The position numbers and the translations under genes were made by a program. Source: VHCN01 sp964589935 (lineage in GTDB: Bacteria; Verrucomicrobiota; Verrucomicrobiia; Limisphaerales; VHCN01). Taken from it: a DNA stretch of 64,000 bases. The notes below the pieces were generated by a model, which saw only the letters and a program-made list of their open reading frames with translations, was not told where the DNA came from and made no database searches. The stretch lies in the NCBI GenBank assembly GCA_964589935.1, contig CAZPVD010000016.1, positions 1 through 64,000 of the forward strand. The letters run 5' to 3'. This document shows positions 33,762 to 42,487 of the stretch, piece by piece (the stretch's first letter is position 1; the number at the start of each line of letters is the position of its first letter).

Positions 33762-35984
33762 TCATTTCGAGCGGCTGAAGTATTGCGCGAGGAACGTCTC
33801 GACCGCCGCGACCAGCATCGCGAGCAACGCGACAGGCAGCCAGTATTCCGCGCCGAGGCGTTCCTTCTCGACCATTTCCTTCAGTGAGAGAGTCGGGCTC
33901 CAGCGAACCACGCGAGAGACTTCGCCCAGTGTTTTCAAATCTTCGGCGCTGATGTCGTCGAGGTTCGACTCAGCGGGGTCGGGCTGCGTGGCGAACTTCA
34001 ACACCGTCGGCGGGTCGGCGATGGAGATTTCATACACGCCCGCCTTGTCGGTCGCGTCGTATTGCAGCATCGGGACGCCGTTCACGAGTTCGACCTTGCG
34101 CAATTCGCGCGCGCCGCCTGTGCTGCCGGGGTTCAAGATCACCGCGTCCTTGCCAAGCCACTCCGCGCCCATGCGCCGCGCGAAGCCCTGCCCGACGCGC
34201 AGGTTCAGGCCCTCGTCCTGCCGCTGCACAATCGAGGCGAGCGTGCGGTGGACGAGCGGCACGAACGCGGGCCGCACGGGCAGATCGTTCCACGTCGTCG
34301 TCGCGGTGCTGCTGAACAAAATCACGCGGCCGAGTCCCCACGGGCGCTCGACGACGGCCGGCGAATTGTCTGCGTAGCGAAGAACAATCTTCGGCGTGCC
34401 GAAGTCCTGAGACTTCACGTCCTTCGCGCCGGCGACGGTGTTGGTCGCCGGCTTCGGCGCTTCAATTGGAATGAGTTCAATGGAGCGGAAGAACCGGGCT
34501 GAATTCAGCGAACCAGATCCCGGATCATTCCAGATGCTCACGATGGGATGATCGTAACCCTTCGACTGAAGGTTGATGAACTTCTCTTCCTGCGCCGCGT
34601 CGCCGCGTGGCTCGCCGAGCGCGGCGGGCAGGATGTTCGCGCGCTTGAGCAGTTGCTCGTTGTAAAAGTTCGCATTGACCTTGCCGCCGGGGAAGATGAT
34701 GAGGCCGCCGCCACGGCGGAGGTATTGCTCGAAGTTCGTCACGAGCGCGCTTGGGAACTCCGGCACGTTCGCGAGCACGACGGCGTCGAAATCGTCAAGG
34801 CGCTGGTCGCCGAGTTCAGACACGGGCACGACCGTCGGCTTCACGAAATAATTCTCCATCTCCTCGGGCGGCACGGGCACGAGCGCGTGAGCGAGGAAGA
34901 ATGTCTCCGAATCGCGCGGCTCCGCGCCGGGGCTGCCGTCCACGAGCAGCACGCGCACTTCGCGCAGCGCGCGGACGACGAGCGTGCGCTTGTTGTCCGC
35001 GGCAAAGCGGTCGTCCGCGATGCGCGCGGTGACGGAGTGGAAGCCCTCGCTGTGCAGCCGCGCGAAGAGCGACACTGCGCGTGTTTCGCCCGCGGGAATC
35101 GAAGGGATGACAACTTCATCGCCCGCCGGCTCGGCGTTCACCTGCAATGTGACGCGCACGTCCTTCGCCTCCTGCTTGCCATAATTGCCGACGCGCACTT
35201 CGAAGCGCAGCGGGCGGTTCACCGGCGTGAGGCCGCTCGTCACGCGTAGGTCGCTGACGCCGAGGTTGCGCTCCTCCGGGTCGCCGACGAGCACGACGCG
35301 CGTCTGCACGGATTGATCGCCGCGCGCGTCCTTCGCCTTGTGCAACAGTTTTTGGATGTCGCCGAGCTGACGCCATCCCGACTGCTGCCCGTCAGTGACG
35401 ACATAGACTTCCTTGCGCAGCGCGGTGCGGCCGCGGAGCGTCTCGTGCGCGCGCTCGATGGCCGGGAACAAATCCGTGGCTCGGTCGGAAAGCGGCGCTT
35501 CACGAAGCGTCTTGCGCGCAAGATTAAGATCGTGCGTCGGCTCGGCAATGACCGCGTTCACGCCGTCAGACGCGAGGAAAACCGACGCGGCAGACCCGAC
35601 GGGCAGCGTGTCGAGGACTTGTTCGGCGGCCTTGCGTCCCTTGTCGAAGCGCAATTGCACGCCGTCGCTCACGCCCATGCTGGCGGAGTTGTCGAGCACG
35701 ATGACGGCGGTAACCTTGGTCTGGCCGAAGAAGTCGGACGCGCTCTGCCGCATCGCGGGCCGCGCGAGCGCGAGCGCGAGCAGGAGCAGGAGCAGGCAGC
35801 GCAGCGCCAGCAGAATCATGTCCTCGATCAACATGCGCCGCTGGTTTTGCTGCATCGAGGTCTTCACGAAGCGCATCGCGGCCCAGACGACGCGCTGGAA
35901 TTTCCGGCGGTTGAGCAGATGGATGATGATGGGCACCGCCACCGCGCCCGCGCCGAACAGCAGAAATGGATTCAGGAAAGACAT
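33762..35984 (-). CDS. BatA-type VWA membrane protein
   Basis: The 740-residue protein has the N-terminal BatA double helix region: FLNPFLLFGAGAVAVPIIIHLLNRRKF (residues 3-29; motif FLNPFLLFGAGAVAVPI) and a second helix at about 55-75. These are followed by a VWA domain with DNSASMG (about 96-102). The middle is beta-rich (CARDB-like), then an amidotransferase-like region with GGGLIIFPGGKVN (about 428), and a C-terminal helix ends the chain. It begins 4 nt after the DUF58 stop. BatA-like proteins form inner-membrane complexes linked to stress tolerance and envelope integrity, with MoxR as chaperone-like ATPase. Confidence 0.85.
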   Translation of the reverse strand: MSFLNPFLLFGAGAVAVPIIIHLLNRRKFQRVVWAAMRFVKTSMQQNQRRMLIEDMILLALRCLLLLLLALALARPAMRQSASDFFGQTKVTAVIVLDNSASMGVSDGVQLRFDKGRKAAEQVLDTLPVGSAASVFLASDGVNAVIAEPTHDLNLARKTLREAPLSDRATDLFPAIERAHETLRGRTALRKEVYVVTDGQQSGWRQLGDIQKLLHKAKDARGDQSVQTRVVLVGDPEERNLGVSDLRVTSGLTPVNRPLRFEVRVGNYGKQEAKDVRVTLQVNAEPAGDEVVIPSIPAGETRAVSLFARLHSEGFHSVTARIADDRFAADNKRTLVVRALREVRVLLVDGSPGAEPRDSETFFLAHALVPVPPEEMENYFVKPTVVPVSELGDQRLDDFDAVVLANVPEFPSALVTNFEQYLRRGGGLIIFPGGKVNANFYNEQLLKRANILPAALGEPRGDAAQEEKFINLQSKGYDHPIVSIWNDPGSGSLNSARFFRSIELIPIEAPKPATNTVAGAKDVKSQDFGTPKIVLRYADNSPAVVERPWGLGRVILFSSTATTTWNDLPVRPAFVPLVHRTLASIVQRQDEGLNLRVGQGFARRMGAEWLGKDAVILNPGSTGGARELRKVELVNGVPMLQYDATDKAGVYEISIADPPTVLKFATQPDPAESNLDDISAEDLKTLGEVSRVVRWSPTLSLKEMVEKERLGAEYWLPVALLAMLVAAVETFLAQYFSRSK

Positions 35985-35987
35985 CGT

Positions 35988-36911
35988 TCAGCGCGTCGTT
36001 GTCTTGAGCCGGAACGCGAGGTAGCCGCTTAACACCTCGTGCAACGGATGGCCCGTGTTCACCTGCACGTAATGGCACTGGTTCTTCTCGCAGCCCTCGC
36101 GCAGGCGCGCGCAAAAGGACTCGACTTCGCGCTGGTAGCTCTTCTTGATTTCCTGCGGACGCGTGAGGATTTTCGGAATCGCCTCCAGCCCTTCGAACTC
36201 GACGAGGCCGGTGAATGGGAACTCCAGCTCGAACGGGTCGAGCGTGTGGAAGACGACGACCTCGTTGCCGCCGAAGCGCAGGTGCTGGATGCCGTCGAGA
36301 ATCTTCTGCTCGTCGTCGAACAGGTCGCTGATGACGATGACGATGCCTTTGCGGCGGATTTGCCGCGCCATGTCGTGCAACACGCCTGCGATGTTCGTCT
36401 GGTTCTTCGGCTGGAAGCCGGCGAGCGTGGCCAGCGTCTTGTGGATCATCGAGTGGCTGTTGCTGCGCGGGATGTATTCGCGCGACTCGGTGTCAAAGAT
36501 GTCGAGCGCCACGGCGTCGCGCTGGTGCAGGATGATGTAGGAGAGGCACGCGGCAATCATCTTGCCGTAGTCCAGCTTGGTGAGCTTGCCCGAGCCGTAT
36601 TTCATGGACTCGGAGCCGTCGAGCAGCAGGTGCGCGACGTAGTTCGTCTCCTGCTCGTATTGCTTGATGTAATAACGGTCGGTGCGGCCGAGAACCTTCC
36701 AGTCGAGGTGGCGAAGGTCGTCGCCGTGCGTGTATTCGCGGTGCTGCGCGAACTCGATGGCGAAGCCGCGGTAAGGCGACTTGTGCTCGCCCGCCATGTA
36801 GCCCTCGACCAGCAGCCGCGCGTGCAGGCCGAGCGACTCGGCGCGCGAAATCGCGACGGGATCAAGAAGAGTGGCGAGGGTGGCGGCGTCCATCGGAGTG
36901 AGTCGGTTCAC
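35988..36911 (-). CDS. DUF58 (MoxR-associated VWA-like) protein
   Basis: This 307-residue cytosolic DUF58 protein has the hallmark GEHKSPYRGFAIEFAQHREY (about 39-58) and DDLRHLDWKVLGRTD. A VWA-like fold follows with the metal motif LLLDGSESMKYG (about 97), then IVIVISDLFDD (about 196). DUF58 proteins are almost always encoded next to MoxR and act as adaptor or substrate. It lies 33 nt after moxR and 3 nt before the BatA-like gene. Confidence 0.9.
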   Translation of the reverse strand: MNRLTPMDAATLATLLDPVAISRAESLGLHARLLVEGYMAGEHKSPYRGFAIEFAQHREYTHGDDLRHLDWKVLGRTDRYYIKQYEQETNYVAHLLLDGSESMKYGSGKLTKLDYGKMIAACLSYIILHQRDAVALDIFDTESREYIPRSNSHSMIHKTLATLAGFQPKNQTNIAGVLHDMARQIRRKGIVIVISDLFDDEQKILDGIQHLRFGGNEVVVFHTLDPFELEFPFTGLVEFEGLEAIPKILTRPQEIKKSYQREVESFCARLREGCEKNQCHYVQVNTGHPLHEVLSGYLAFRLKTTTR

Positions 36912-36944
36912 GCGCGCTCAAACGCGGCGTGATGGGACTTCCTC

Positions 36945-37979
36945 TCAGGCAAGCTTCTCGTCCTTTGGAATTTTTTCGAGAATCTTGCGCGTGATGTCGT
37001 CGGCGGTGACGCCTTCGCTCTGCGCCGCGAAGTTCGGGATGATACGATGGCGCATGATCGGCAGCGCCACGCTCGCCACGTCATCACAACTCACGTGGAA
37101 CTGGCCGCGCAGCATCGCGCGGGCCTTCGCGGCCATGATGAGGTTGAGGCTCGCGCGCGGCCCGGCGCCCCACGAGAGCCACTTCTTGCAGAAGTCCAGC
37201 GCCTCGGTCGCCTTCGGGCGCGTGACACGGACAATTTTCTCGGCATAGCTGAAAACGTGGTCGCTCACCGGCATGCGGCGCACGGTGGCCTGCACGTCGA
37301 GGATGTCCTGCTCGGTGAGAACGGGCTGCGGTTTCGCGGCCTCGACGCCAGTGGCCATTTTCATGATCGCAAGTTCCTCCTGCGTGCTCGGGTAATCAAC
37401 GGTGATCATGAACATGAAGCGGTCAAGCTGCGCCTCGGGCAGCGGATACGTGCCTTCCTGCTCGATGGGGTTTTGCGTCGCGAGCACGAAGAACGGATTC
37501 GGCAGCGGATAATCCGTGCCGCCGACAGTGACCTTGCGTTCCTGCATGGACTCCAGCATCGCGGCCTGGGTTTTCGGCGGCGTTCGGTTGATTTCGTCGG
37601 CAAGGATGATGTTCGCGAAGATCGGCCCCTTGAGGAAGCGGAACTCGCGCTGGTTCGTCGCGGGGTCCTGATAGATGACCTCGGTGCCTGTGATGTCGCT
37701 CGGCATGAGGTCGGGCGTGAACTGGATGCGCTTGAATCCGAGATGCAGCGTCTGCGCGAGCGTGGAGACGAGCAGCGTCTTGGCGAGGCCGGGCACGCCG
37801 ACGAGCAGCGCGTGGCTGCGCGTAAAAATGGCGATGAGCACCTCTTCGACGACCTGGTCCTGGCCGACGATGACCTTGCCGAGTTCGGCGCGGATGGTGG
37901 CGCTGGCCTTGCGAAGCTGCTCCACGGCCTGAAGGTCCCTCTTGTCAACTTGCACGGTGGGTTCTGGATTGTTGCTCAT
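36945..37979 (-). CDS. MoxR-family AAA+ ATPase
   Basis: The 344-residue AAA+ ATPase of the MoxR class has Walker A GVPGLAKTLL (about 60-69), Walker B IILADEINRTPPKTQAAMLE (about 124), and sensor 1 FVLATQNPIEQEGTYPLPEAQ (about 168). The C-terminal lid contains PRASLNLIMAAKARAM. MoxR proteins act as chaperones that assemble or activate partners with VWA domains; three such partners follow directly. It is the first gene of the operon, so the promoter should lie in the 170 bp between 37979 and 38153. Confidence 0.92.
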   Translation of the reverse strand: MSNNPEPTVQVDKRDLQAVEQLRKASATIRAELGKVIVGQDQVVEEVLIAIFTRSHALLVGVPGLAKTLLVSTLAQTLHLGFKRIQFTPDLMPSDITGTEVIYQDPATNQREFRFLKGPIFANIILADEINRTPPKTQAAMLESMQERKVTVGGTDYPLPNPFFVLATQNPIEQEGTYPLPEAQLDRFMFMITVDYPSTQEELAIMKMATGVEAAKPQPVLTEQDILDVQATVRRMPVSDHVFSYAEKIVRVTRPKATEALDFCKKWLSWGAGPRASLNLIMAAKARAMLRGQFHVSCDDVASVALPIMRHRIIPNFAAQSEGVTADDITRKILEKIPKDEKLA

Positions 37980-38152
37980 GGTGAAAAAGTTTGGTTTTGA
38001 ATGTCAGTTAATGTGGGCGAGGCGAGGCACATTCGACGGCAGCACGCTGCGAATTGCCACAAAAAACTTCCCGGACACGGGACGGCTGACGCGGCGGGCG
38101 CGGATGAAATTCACCGCGAAGGACAAATCGCGAACTGTTCCGCGGCGCGCGG

Positions 38153-39127
38153 CTACTTGTTCTCCTTTTTCTCTTCCTTCTTTGCCGGTGGCGGCTCGGC
38201 GGGCTTGGGCAGATCGGCGAGGTCCCAGCCGGTCGAGACGTCCACATTCGGCAGCGCCTGTTTGAGCGCCTTCACGCCGTTCGTGGACACCTTTGTCTGC
38301 CACACGAAGACGCTGCGAAGATATTTCATGTCCTTCAACTCGTTCATCCCGGCGTCGCTGACCTGTGTGCCGAAGAGATTTAGATATGTGAGGTTTTTCA
38401 AACGCTTGAGATGTCGCAGGCCGGCGTCCGTGATGGCCGTTTGCTCCAGATGCAGTCGCGTGATGTTCGTGAGGCCGGCAATGTGCGCAAGGCCGGCATC
38501 CGAGATTTTCGTCGAGGCAAGATTGAGGTCGGTAAGGCTCATCACATCCTTGAGCGCACTGAGTGTCGCGTCGGTGGCGTTGGTGCCGAGCAAGCGCAGG
38601 TTGAGCATCGTCCATGGCACGTTGACCGCGATGGGCCGGACCTCGACACCCTTTTGCGCGAGCGCGGCGAGGGCCTTGGTCTCGGCGCTGCTCGGCTTGA
38701 AATTCGCCGACAGCACCGGGCCTGCCGCCGCCGGCGTGCCGCCGCCGGCCTTGATCGCGAGGCCGTCGGGCCAGTTCGCGCCCTGGTTGATCCAGTTCTT
38801 GATGAGTTCGATTTGCGACTTGGACAAGGGCTCGCCTTCGCTCGGCATCCGGTCGTCGTCGGACTTGGGCAGCACAATGCGGCGGTAGAGGTCGCTCTTG
38901 GCCGCGTCACCGGCGAGGATGGATTTGCCGGTCTTGCCACCTTTCATCGCGGCGTCGCGCGTGTCGAGGCGCAGGCCGCCCTTTTGTTTTTCCGGACCGT
39001 GGCACTTCACGCAATTCTTCTCAAGAATCGGAAGAACGTCCTTGGCAAAATCCACCTTGCTCTCGGCGGCGGTGGCGGGAAGCGCGGCGAGCGCGAGCGG
39101 GGCGGCGAGGAACAGCAGTTTTTTCAT
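38153..39127 (-). CDS. Exported cytochrome c with leucine-rich repeats
   Basis: The 324-residue protein has a signal peptide (MKKLLFLAAPLALAALPATAA), then a planctomycete-type cytochrome c domain with one haem site (NCVKCHGPEKQKGGLRLDT, about residue 37) and the methionine ligand region DRMPSEGEPL (about 90). A cysteine-containing LRR array follows (about 170-300; repeats such as SLTDLNLASTKISDAGLAHI every 24 residues). The tail is proline- and lysine-rich. The ATG at 39127 places the signal peptide at the N-terminus. It probably works as a periplasmic redox or binding protein. It is divergent from the spermidine-synthase homologue. Confidence 0.83.
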   Translation of the reverse strand: MKKLLFLAAPLALAALPATAAESKVDFAKDVLPILEKNCVKCHGPEKQKGGLRLDTRDAAMKGGKTGKSILAGDAAKSDLYRRIVLPKSDDDRMPSEGEPLSKSQIELIKNWINQGANWPDGLAIKAGGGTPAAAGPVLSANFKPSSAETKALAALAQKGVEVRPIAVNVPWTMLNLRLLGTNATDATLSALKDVMSLTDLNLASTKISDAGLAHIAGLTNITRLHLEQTAITDAGLRHLKRLKNLTYLNLFGTQVSDAGMNELKDMKYLRSVFVWQTKVSTNGVKALKQALPNVDVSTGWDLADLPKPAEPPPAKKEEKKENK

Positions 39128-39302
39128 AAATTGTCTTGTGTGCGGACTCATCAATAACAGGCCGCGCAACGTCACGCAGCAGGCTTCGTTGCGAGGATAG
39201 ACGAACAGGCGCGCGGTTTCCAAGAGACTTTCTGCGCGGATTTTTTCGCACCCAGAATCTCCTTCCCTTCCGCCACAAAAACCGCACCATCCGCCGCCAG
39301 CC

Positions 39303-41624
39303 ATGCTCGCTTACGCGCTGACGATTTTCACGGGCGCATTCCTTCTCTTCCAAGTCCAGCCGCTCATCGGCAAATACATCCTGCCGTGGTTCGGCGGCAG
39401 CCCCGGCGTGTGGACGACCTGCATGTTGTTCTTCCAGGTGCTGCTCGTCGGCGGCTACGCCTACGCGCATTTCACCACGCAACGGCTGCGTCCGCGCGCG
39501 CAGGTCATCCTGCACGTCACGCTGCTGCTCGTCGCCATCACGCTGCTGCCGATCATTCCGAGCGAAGGATGGAAGCCCGCCGGCGGCGCGGAACCCATCG
39601 GCCGCATCCTGCTGCTGCTCGCAACGACGCTCGGCCTGCCTTACTTCATGCTCTCGACGACCGGCCCGCTGATGCAGGAATGGTTCCGCCAGACGCATCC
39701 GGGTGTCTCGCCGTATCGCCTTTACGCGCTGTCGAACGTCGGCTCGCTGCTCGCGCTCGTGAGCTATCCCTTCCTCTTCGAGCCGAACTTCACGCGGCGT
39801 CAGCAAGCGCTGATGTGGTCCGCAGGTCTCGTCGTGTTCGTTCTGCTCTGCGCGTGGTGCGCGCGACTCGCGTGGAAGCACGCAGCGCCAGCGAATGAAA
39901 CCAAGCCCGCCAGCGAAGCAAACCCGACCACTTCCGGTGCGGGGGAACAAATCCCGTCTCCGTCTGGCGCATCGCAATTGCTCTGGGTGTTGCTGCCTGC
40001 GTGCGCGTCGGTGCTGCTCGTGGCAACGACGAACAAGCTGTGTCAGGACGTCGCGGTCATTCCATTCCTGTGGGTGCTGCCGTTGGCGATCTATCTCGTC
40101 ACGTTCATCCTCTGCTTCGATCATCCGCGCTGGTATGCGCGGCCGCTGTTCACCGTCCTCTTCATCCTATGCGCCTCGTATGAGGTGTGGGCGCTGTTTG
40201 AGGGCGTGGGCGTGCGCATCCATAAACAGGTGCTCATCTACGCGGGAACGCTTTTTACCGCGTGCATGATCTGCCACGGTGAACTCTACCGGCTCAAGCC
40301 GCACCCGAAGCACCTGACGCGGTATTTCCTGATGATTTCGATTGGCGGTGCGCTCGGCGGATTTTTTGTCGCGGTCGTCGCGCCACTGGCGTTCAACTCG
40401 TTCCTCGAACTGCACATCGGCCTTTGGGCGTGCGCCGCGCTGCTGTTCGTCGCGATCCTGCGCGACGAACGCGGCTCGTATCCGTGGCACTGGCGCTGGC
40501 TCAGCATTGTGCTGGGCATTGCACTGCTTTACGGCATGGACCGGTTTCTTGGACTGTTCCTCGCGCCGCGGCTGGCGGCCATGTTCAAGTCCGCTGAAAC
40601 GAAATCCCTTGCGGGCGCGCTCACTTTGGAAAGATTGGAACACCTCCACTGGGCGCCGTGGATTGCGCTGGCGCTTTGGGCCGCCGTCGCGGCATGGCGG
40701 AAGACAATTTCACGTGAGCGCGACTGGCACGAGATGGCGTGCGCGTGTCTTGTCACAGGCGTCGTCGCGCTGGCTTCGACGCTCGCCATCCAAGTGCGCG
40801 TGGCGGACAAGGACGCGGTGTATTGGGCGCGGAATTTCTACGGCACGCTGACCATTTTTGAGTATCGCAGGGAGGAGCCGACGGCGCATTACTTCCTGCT
40901 GCAGCACGGCAAAATCACGCATGGACTGCAATTCAAGGACGCGGAATTCGCCAAGTGGCCGACCACCTATTACGGCGCGGGCAGCGGTGTCTCGCTCGCG
41001 TGGAACGCGTTCCCCACGAACCAGCCGCGCCACCTGGGCGTCGTCGGTCTCGGCACGGGCACGCTCGCGAGCTTCGGCCGGCCCGGCGATTCCGTGCGCT
41101 TCTACGACATCAACCCGGCCGTCACCAACATCGCGCAGACCCGCTTCACCTACGTGCCGAACTGCGAGGGCCGCGTCACCATCGTTCTCGGCGACGCGCG
41201 TCTCTCAATGGAGGAGGAACTCAAGCGCGGGGAATCGCAGCAGTTCGACGTGCTCGCGCTCGACGCGTTCAGCAGCGACGCCATTCCTGTGCACTTGCTC
41301 ACGCGCGAGGCGTTGGAGATTTATTTCAAGCACCTCAAGCCCGGCGGTGTCCTCGCCGTCCACATCTCCAACCGCTACCTCGACCTTGAGCCGGTCGTCG
41401 AAGGTCTCTCGAAGCACTTCAACGTCGGTCAGGCGCTCATCTCCGACAACGGCGAGGAGGATTGGTGGCTCTACACATCCTCATGGGTGCTCGTGACGCG
41501 CGACAAGGAGTTCCTTTTGAAGCCATCCATTGCCGCCGCGACAAGCGCGAGCGAAAGCCGCAAAAAAAACGTCCCGCTCTGGACGGATGACTTCGCCAGC
41601 CTGTTCCAGATTCTTCAGCGCTGA
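39303..41624 (+). CDS. Multi-helix membrane protein fused to a spermidine synthase-like domain
   Basis: In this 773-residue protein the first 500 residues form about 12-14 membrane helices, starting MLAYALTIFTGAFLLFQVQP, typical of the fused spermidine-synthase-like family. The C-terminal 230 residues are a methyltransferase-fold domain with the SAM/dcSAM glycine-rich loop GVVGLGTGTLASFG (about 580) and FYDINPAV, then VLALDAFSSDAIPVHLLT (about 655). True polyamine synthesis is doubtful because membrane-fused members are functionally unassigned. Monocistronic spacing. Confidence 0.85.
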   Translation: MLAYALTIFTGAFLLFQVQPLIGKYILPWFGGSPGVWTTCMLFFQVLLVGGYAYAHFTTQRLRPRAQVILHVTLLLVAITLLPIIPSEGWKPAGGAEPIGRILLLLATTLGLPYFMLSTTGPLMQEWFRQTHPGVSPYRLYALSNVGSLLALVSYPFLFEPNFTRRQQALMWSAGLVVFVLLCAWCARLAWKHAAPANETKPASEANPTTSGAGEQIPSPSGASQLLWVLLPACASVLLVATTNKLCQDVAVIPFLWVLPLAIYLVTFILCFDHPRWYARPLFTVLFILCASYEVWALFEGVGVRIHKQVLIYAGTLFTACMICHGELYRLKPHPKHLTRYFLMISIGGALGGFFVAVVAPLAFNSFLELHIGLWACAALLFVAILRDERGSYPWHWRWLSIVLGIALLYGMDRFLGLFLAPRLAAMFKSAETKSLAGALTLERLEHLHWAPWIALALWAAVAAWRKTISRERDWHEMACACLVTGVVALASTLAIQVRVADKDAVYWARNFYGTLTIFEYRREEPTAHYFLLQHGKITHGLQFKDAEFAKWPTTYYGAGSGVSLAWNAFPTNQPRHLGVVGLGTGTLASFGRPGDSVRFYDINPAVTNIAQTRFTYVPNCEGRVTIVLGDARLSMEEELKRGESQQFDVLALDAFSSDAIPVHLLTREALEIYFKHLKPGGVLAVHISNRYLDLEPVVEGLSKHFNVGQALISDNGEEDWWLYTSSWVLVTRDKEFLLKPSIAAATSASESRKKNVPLWTDDFASLFQILQR

Positions 41625-41672
41625 AACCGCGCCTTCACTTTTGCCGTCTTTCCGCCCATAGTCGCAACCAAC

Positions 41673-42383
41673 ATGAAAACACCAACCGCACCGCTGCTCA
41701 CCTTCGCTCTCGCCGCTTCGCTCGCCTTTTCCGCAAACGCCGCCGAATATAACACGCTCACTGCTGCCGAGAAAAAGGAGGGCTGGAAGCTGATCTTTGA
41801 CGGTAAGTCGCTCGCCGGCTGGCGCACGTTCAAGAAAACCACGGCGCCAGACAAAGGCTGGATTGTCGAGGACGGCGTGCTCAAGCACGTCGCCAAGGGC
41901 GGCGGCGGCGACATCATCACGGACGCGACCTTCGAGAGTTTCGATTTGCGCTGGGAGTGGAAAGCCGCGCCCGGTGCCAACAGCGGCCTCAAGTATTTCG
42001 TCAGCGAGGAGCGCAAGCAGTTGCTCGGCCACGAGTATCAACTCATTGACGACGAGCGCCACGCGGACGCCAAGCTCGCCGAGGGCAAGCGCGTCACCGC
42101 GTCCTTCTACGACGTGCTCGCCCCGCACGGCGCAAAGCCCAAGCCCGCCGGCGAATGGAACCACTCGCGCGTGCTCGTGAAGGGCAACCACGTCGAGCAC
42201 TGGCTCAACGGCGACAAGGTGCTCGAATACGAACTCGGCAGCGACGCCATCAAGGCCGCCGTCGCGAAAAGCAAATTTTCCAAGGTGGAGGATTTCGGTT
42301 CGCGCGTGCAATGCCACCTGCTGCTACAGGACCACGGCGACGAGATTTCCTTCCGCGACATCAAGCTGCTCGAACTCAAGTAG
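41673..42383 (+). CDS. Secreted DUF1080 (3-keto-disaccharide hydrolase-like) protein
   Basis: The 236-residue protein has a signal peptide (cut near SANAAEY) and the concanavalin-like DUF1080 fold. Motifs are GWKLIFDGKSLAGWRTF (about 31-47), GANSGLKYFV (about 103), and the closing QDHGDEISFRDIKLLEL. DUF1080 proteins are abundant in PVC bacteria, bind carbohydrate, and some cleave 3-keto-glycosides made by dehydrogenases such as those in this window. It lies 48 bp downstream of the spermidine-synthase homologue. Confidence 0.9.
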   Translation: MKTPTAPLLTFALAASLAFSANAAEYNTLTAAEKKEGWKLIFDGKSLAGWRTFKKTTAPDKGWIVEDGVLKHVAKGGGGDIITDATFESFDLRWEWKAAPGANSGLKYFVSEERKQLLGHEYQLIDDERHADAKLAEGKRVTASFYDVLAPHGAKPKPAGEWNHSRVLVKGNHVEHWLNGDKVLEYELGSDAIKAAVAKSKFSKVEDFGSRVQCHLLLQDHGDEISFRDIKLLELK

Positions 42384-42440
42384 CGCCGCCGAGCGAGAAT
42401 TTTTCGCCGCAGCCGCACAGAGAAACGGCGATTTCTTTCG

Positions 42441-42479
42441 CGCTTCTTCCTCTGTGCACTCTGCGCCTCTGTGGTTAAT
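42441..42479. repeat. Dispersed intergenic repeat (HRGAE type)
   Basis: On the minus strand this stretch reads TTAACCACAGAGGCGCAGAG and onward, with alternating AGAGGC/ACAGAGG units. I recognise it as a short intergenic element common in environmental PVC genomes, often mistranslated as NHRGAEC. Only this copy was noticed here. Confidence 0.5.
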
Positions 42480-42487
42480 CTCTCCGC

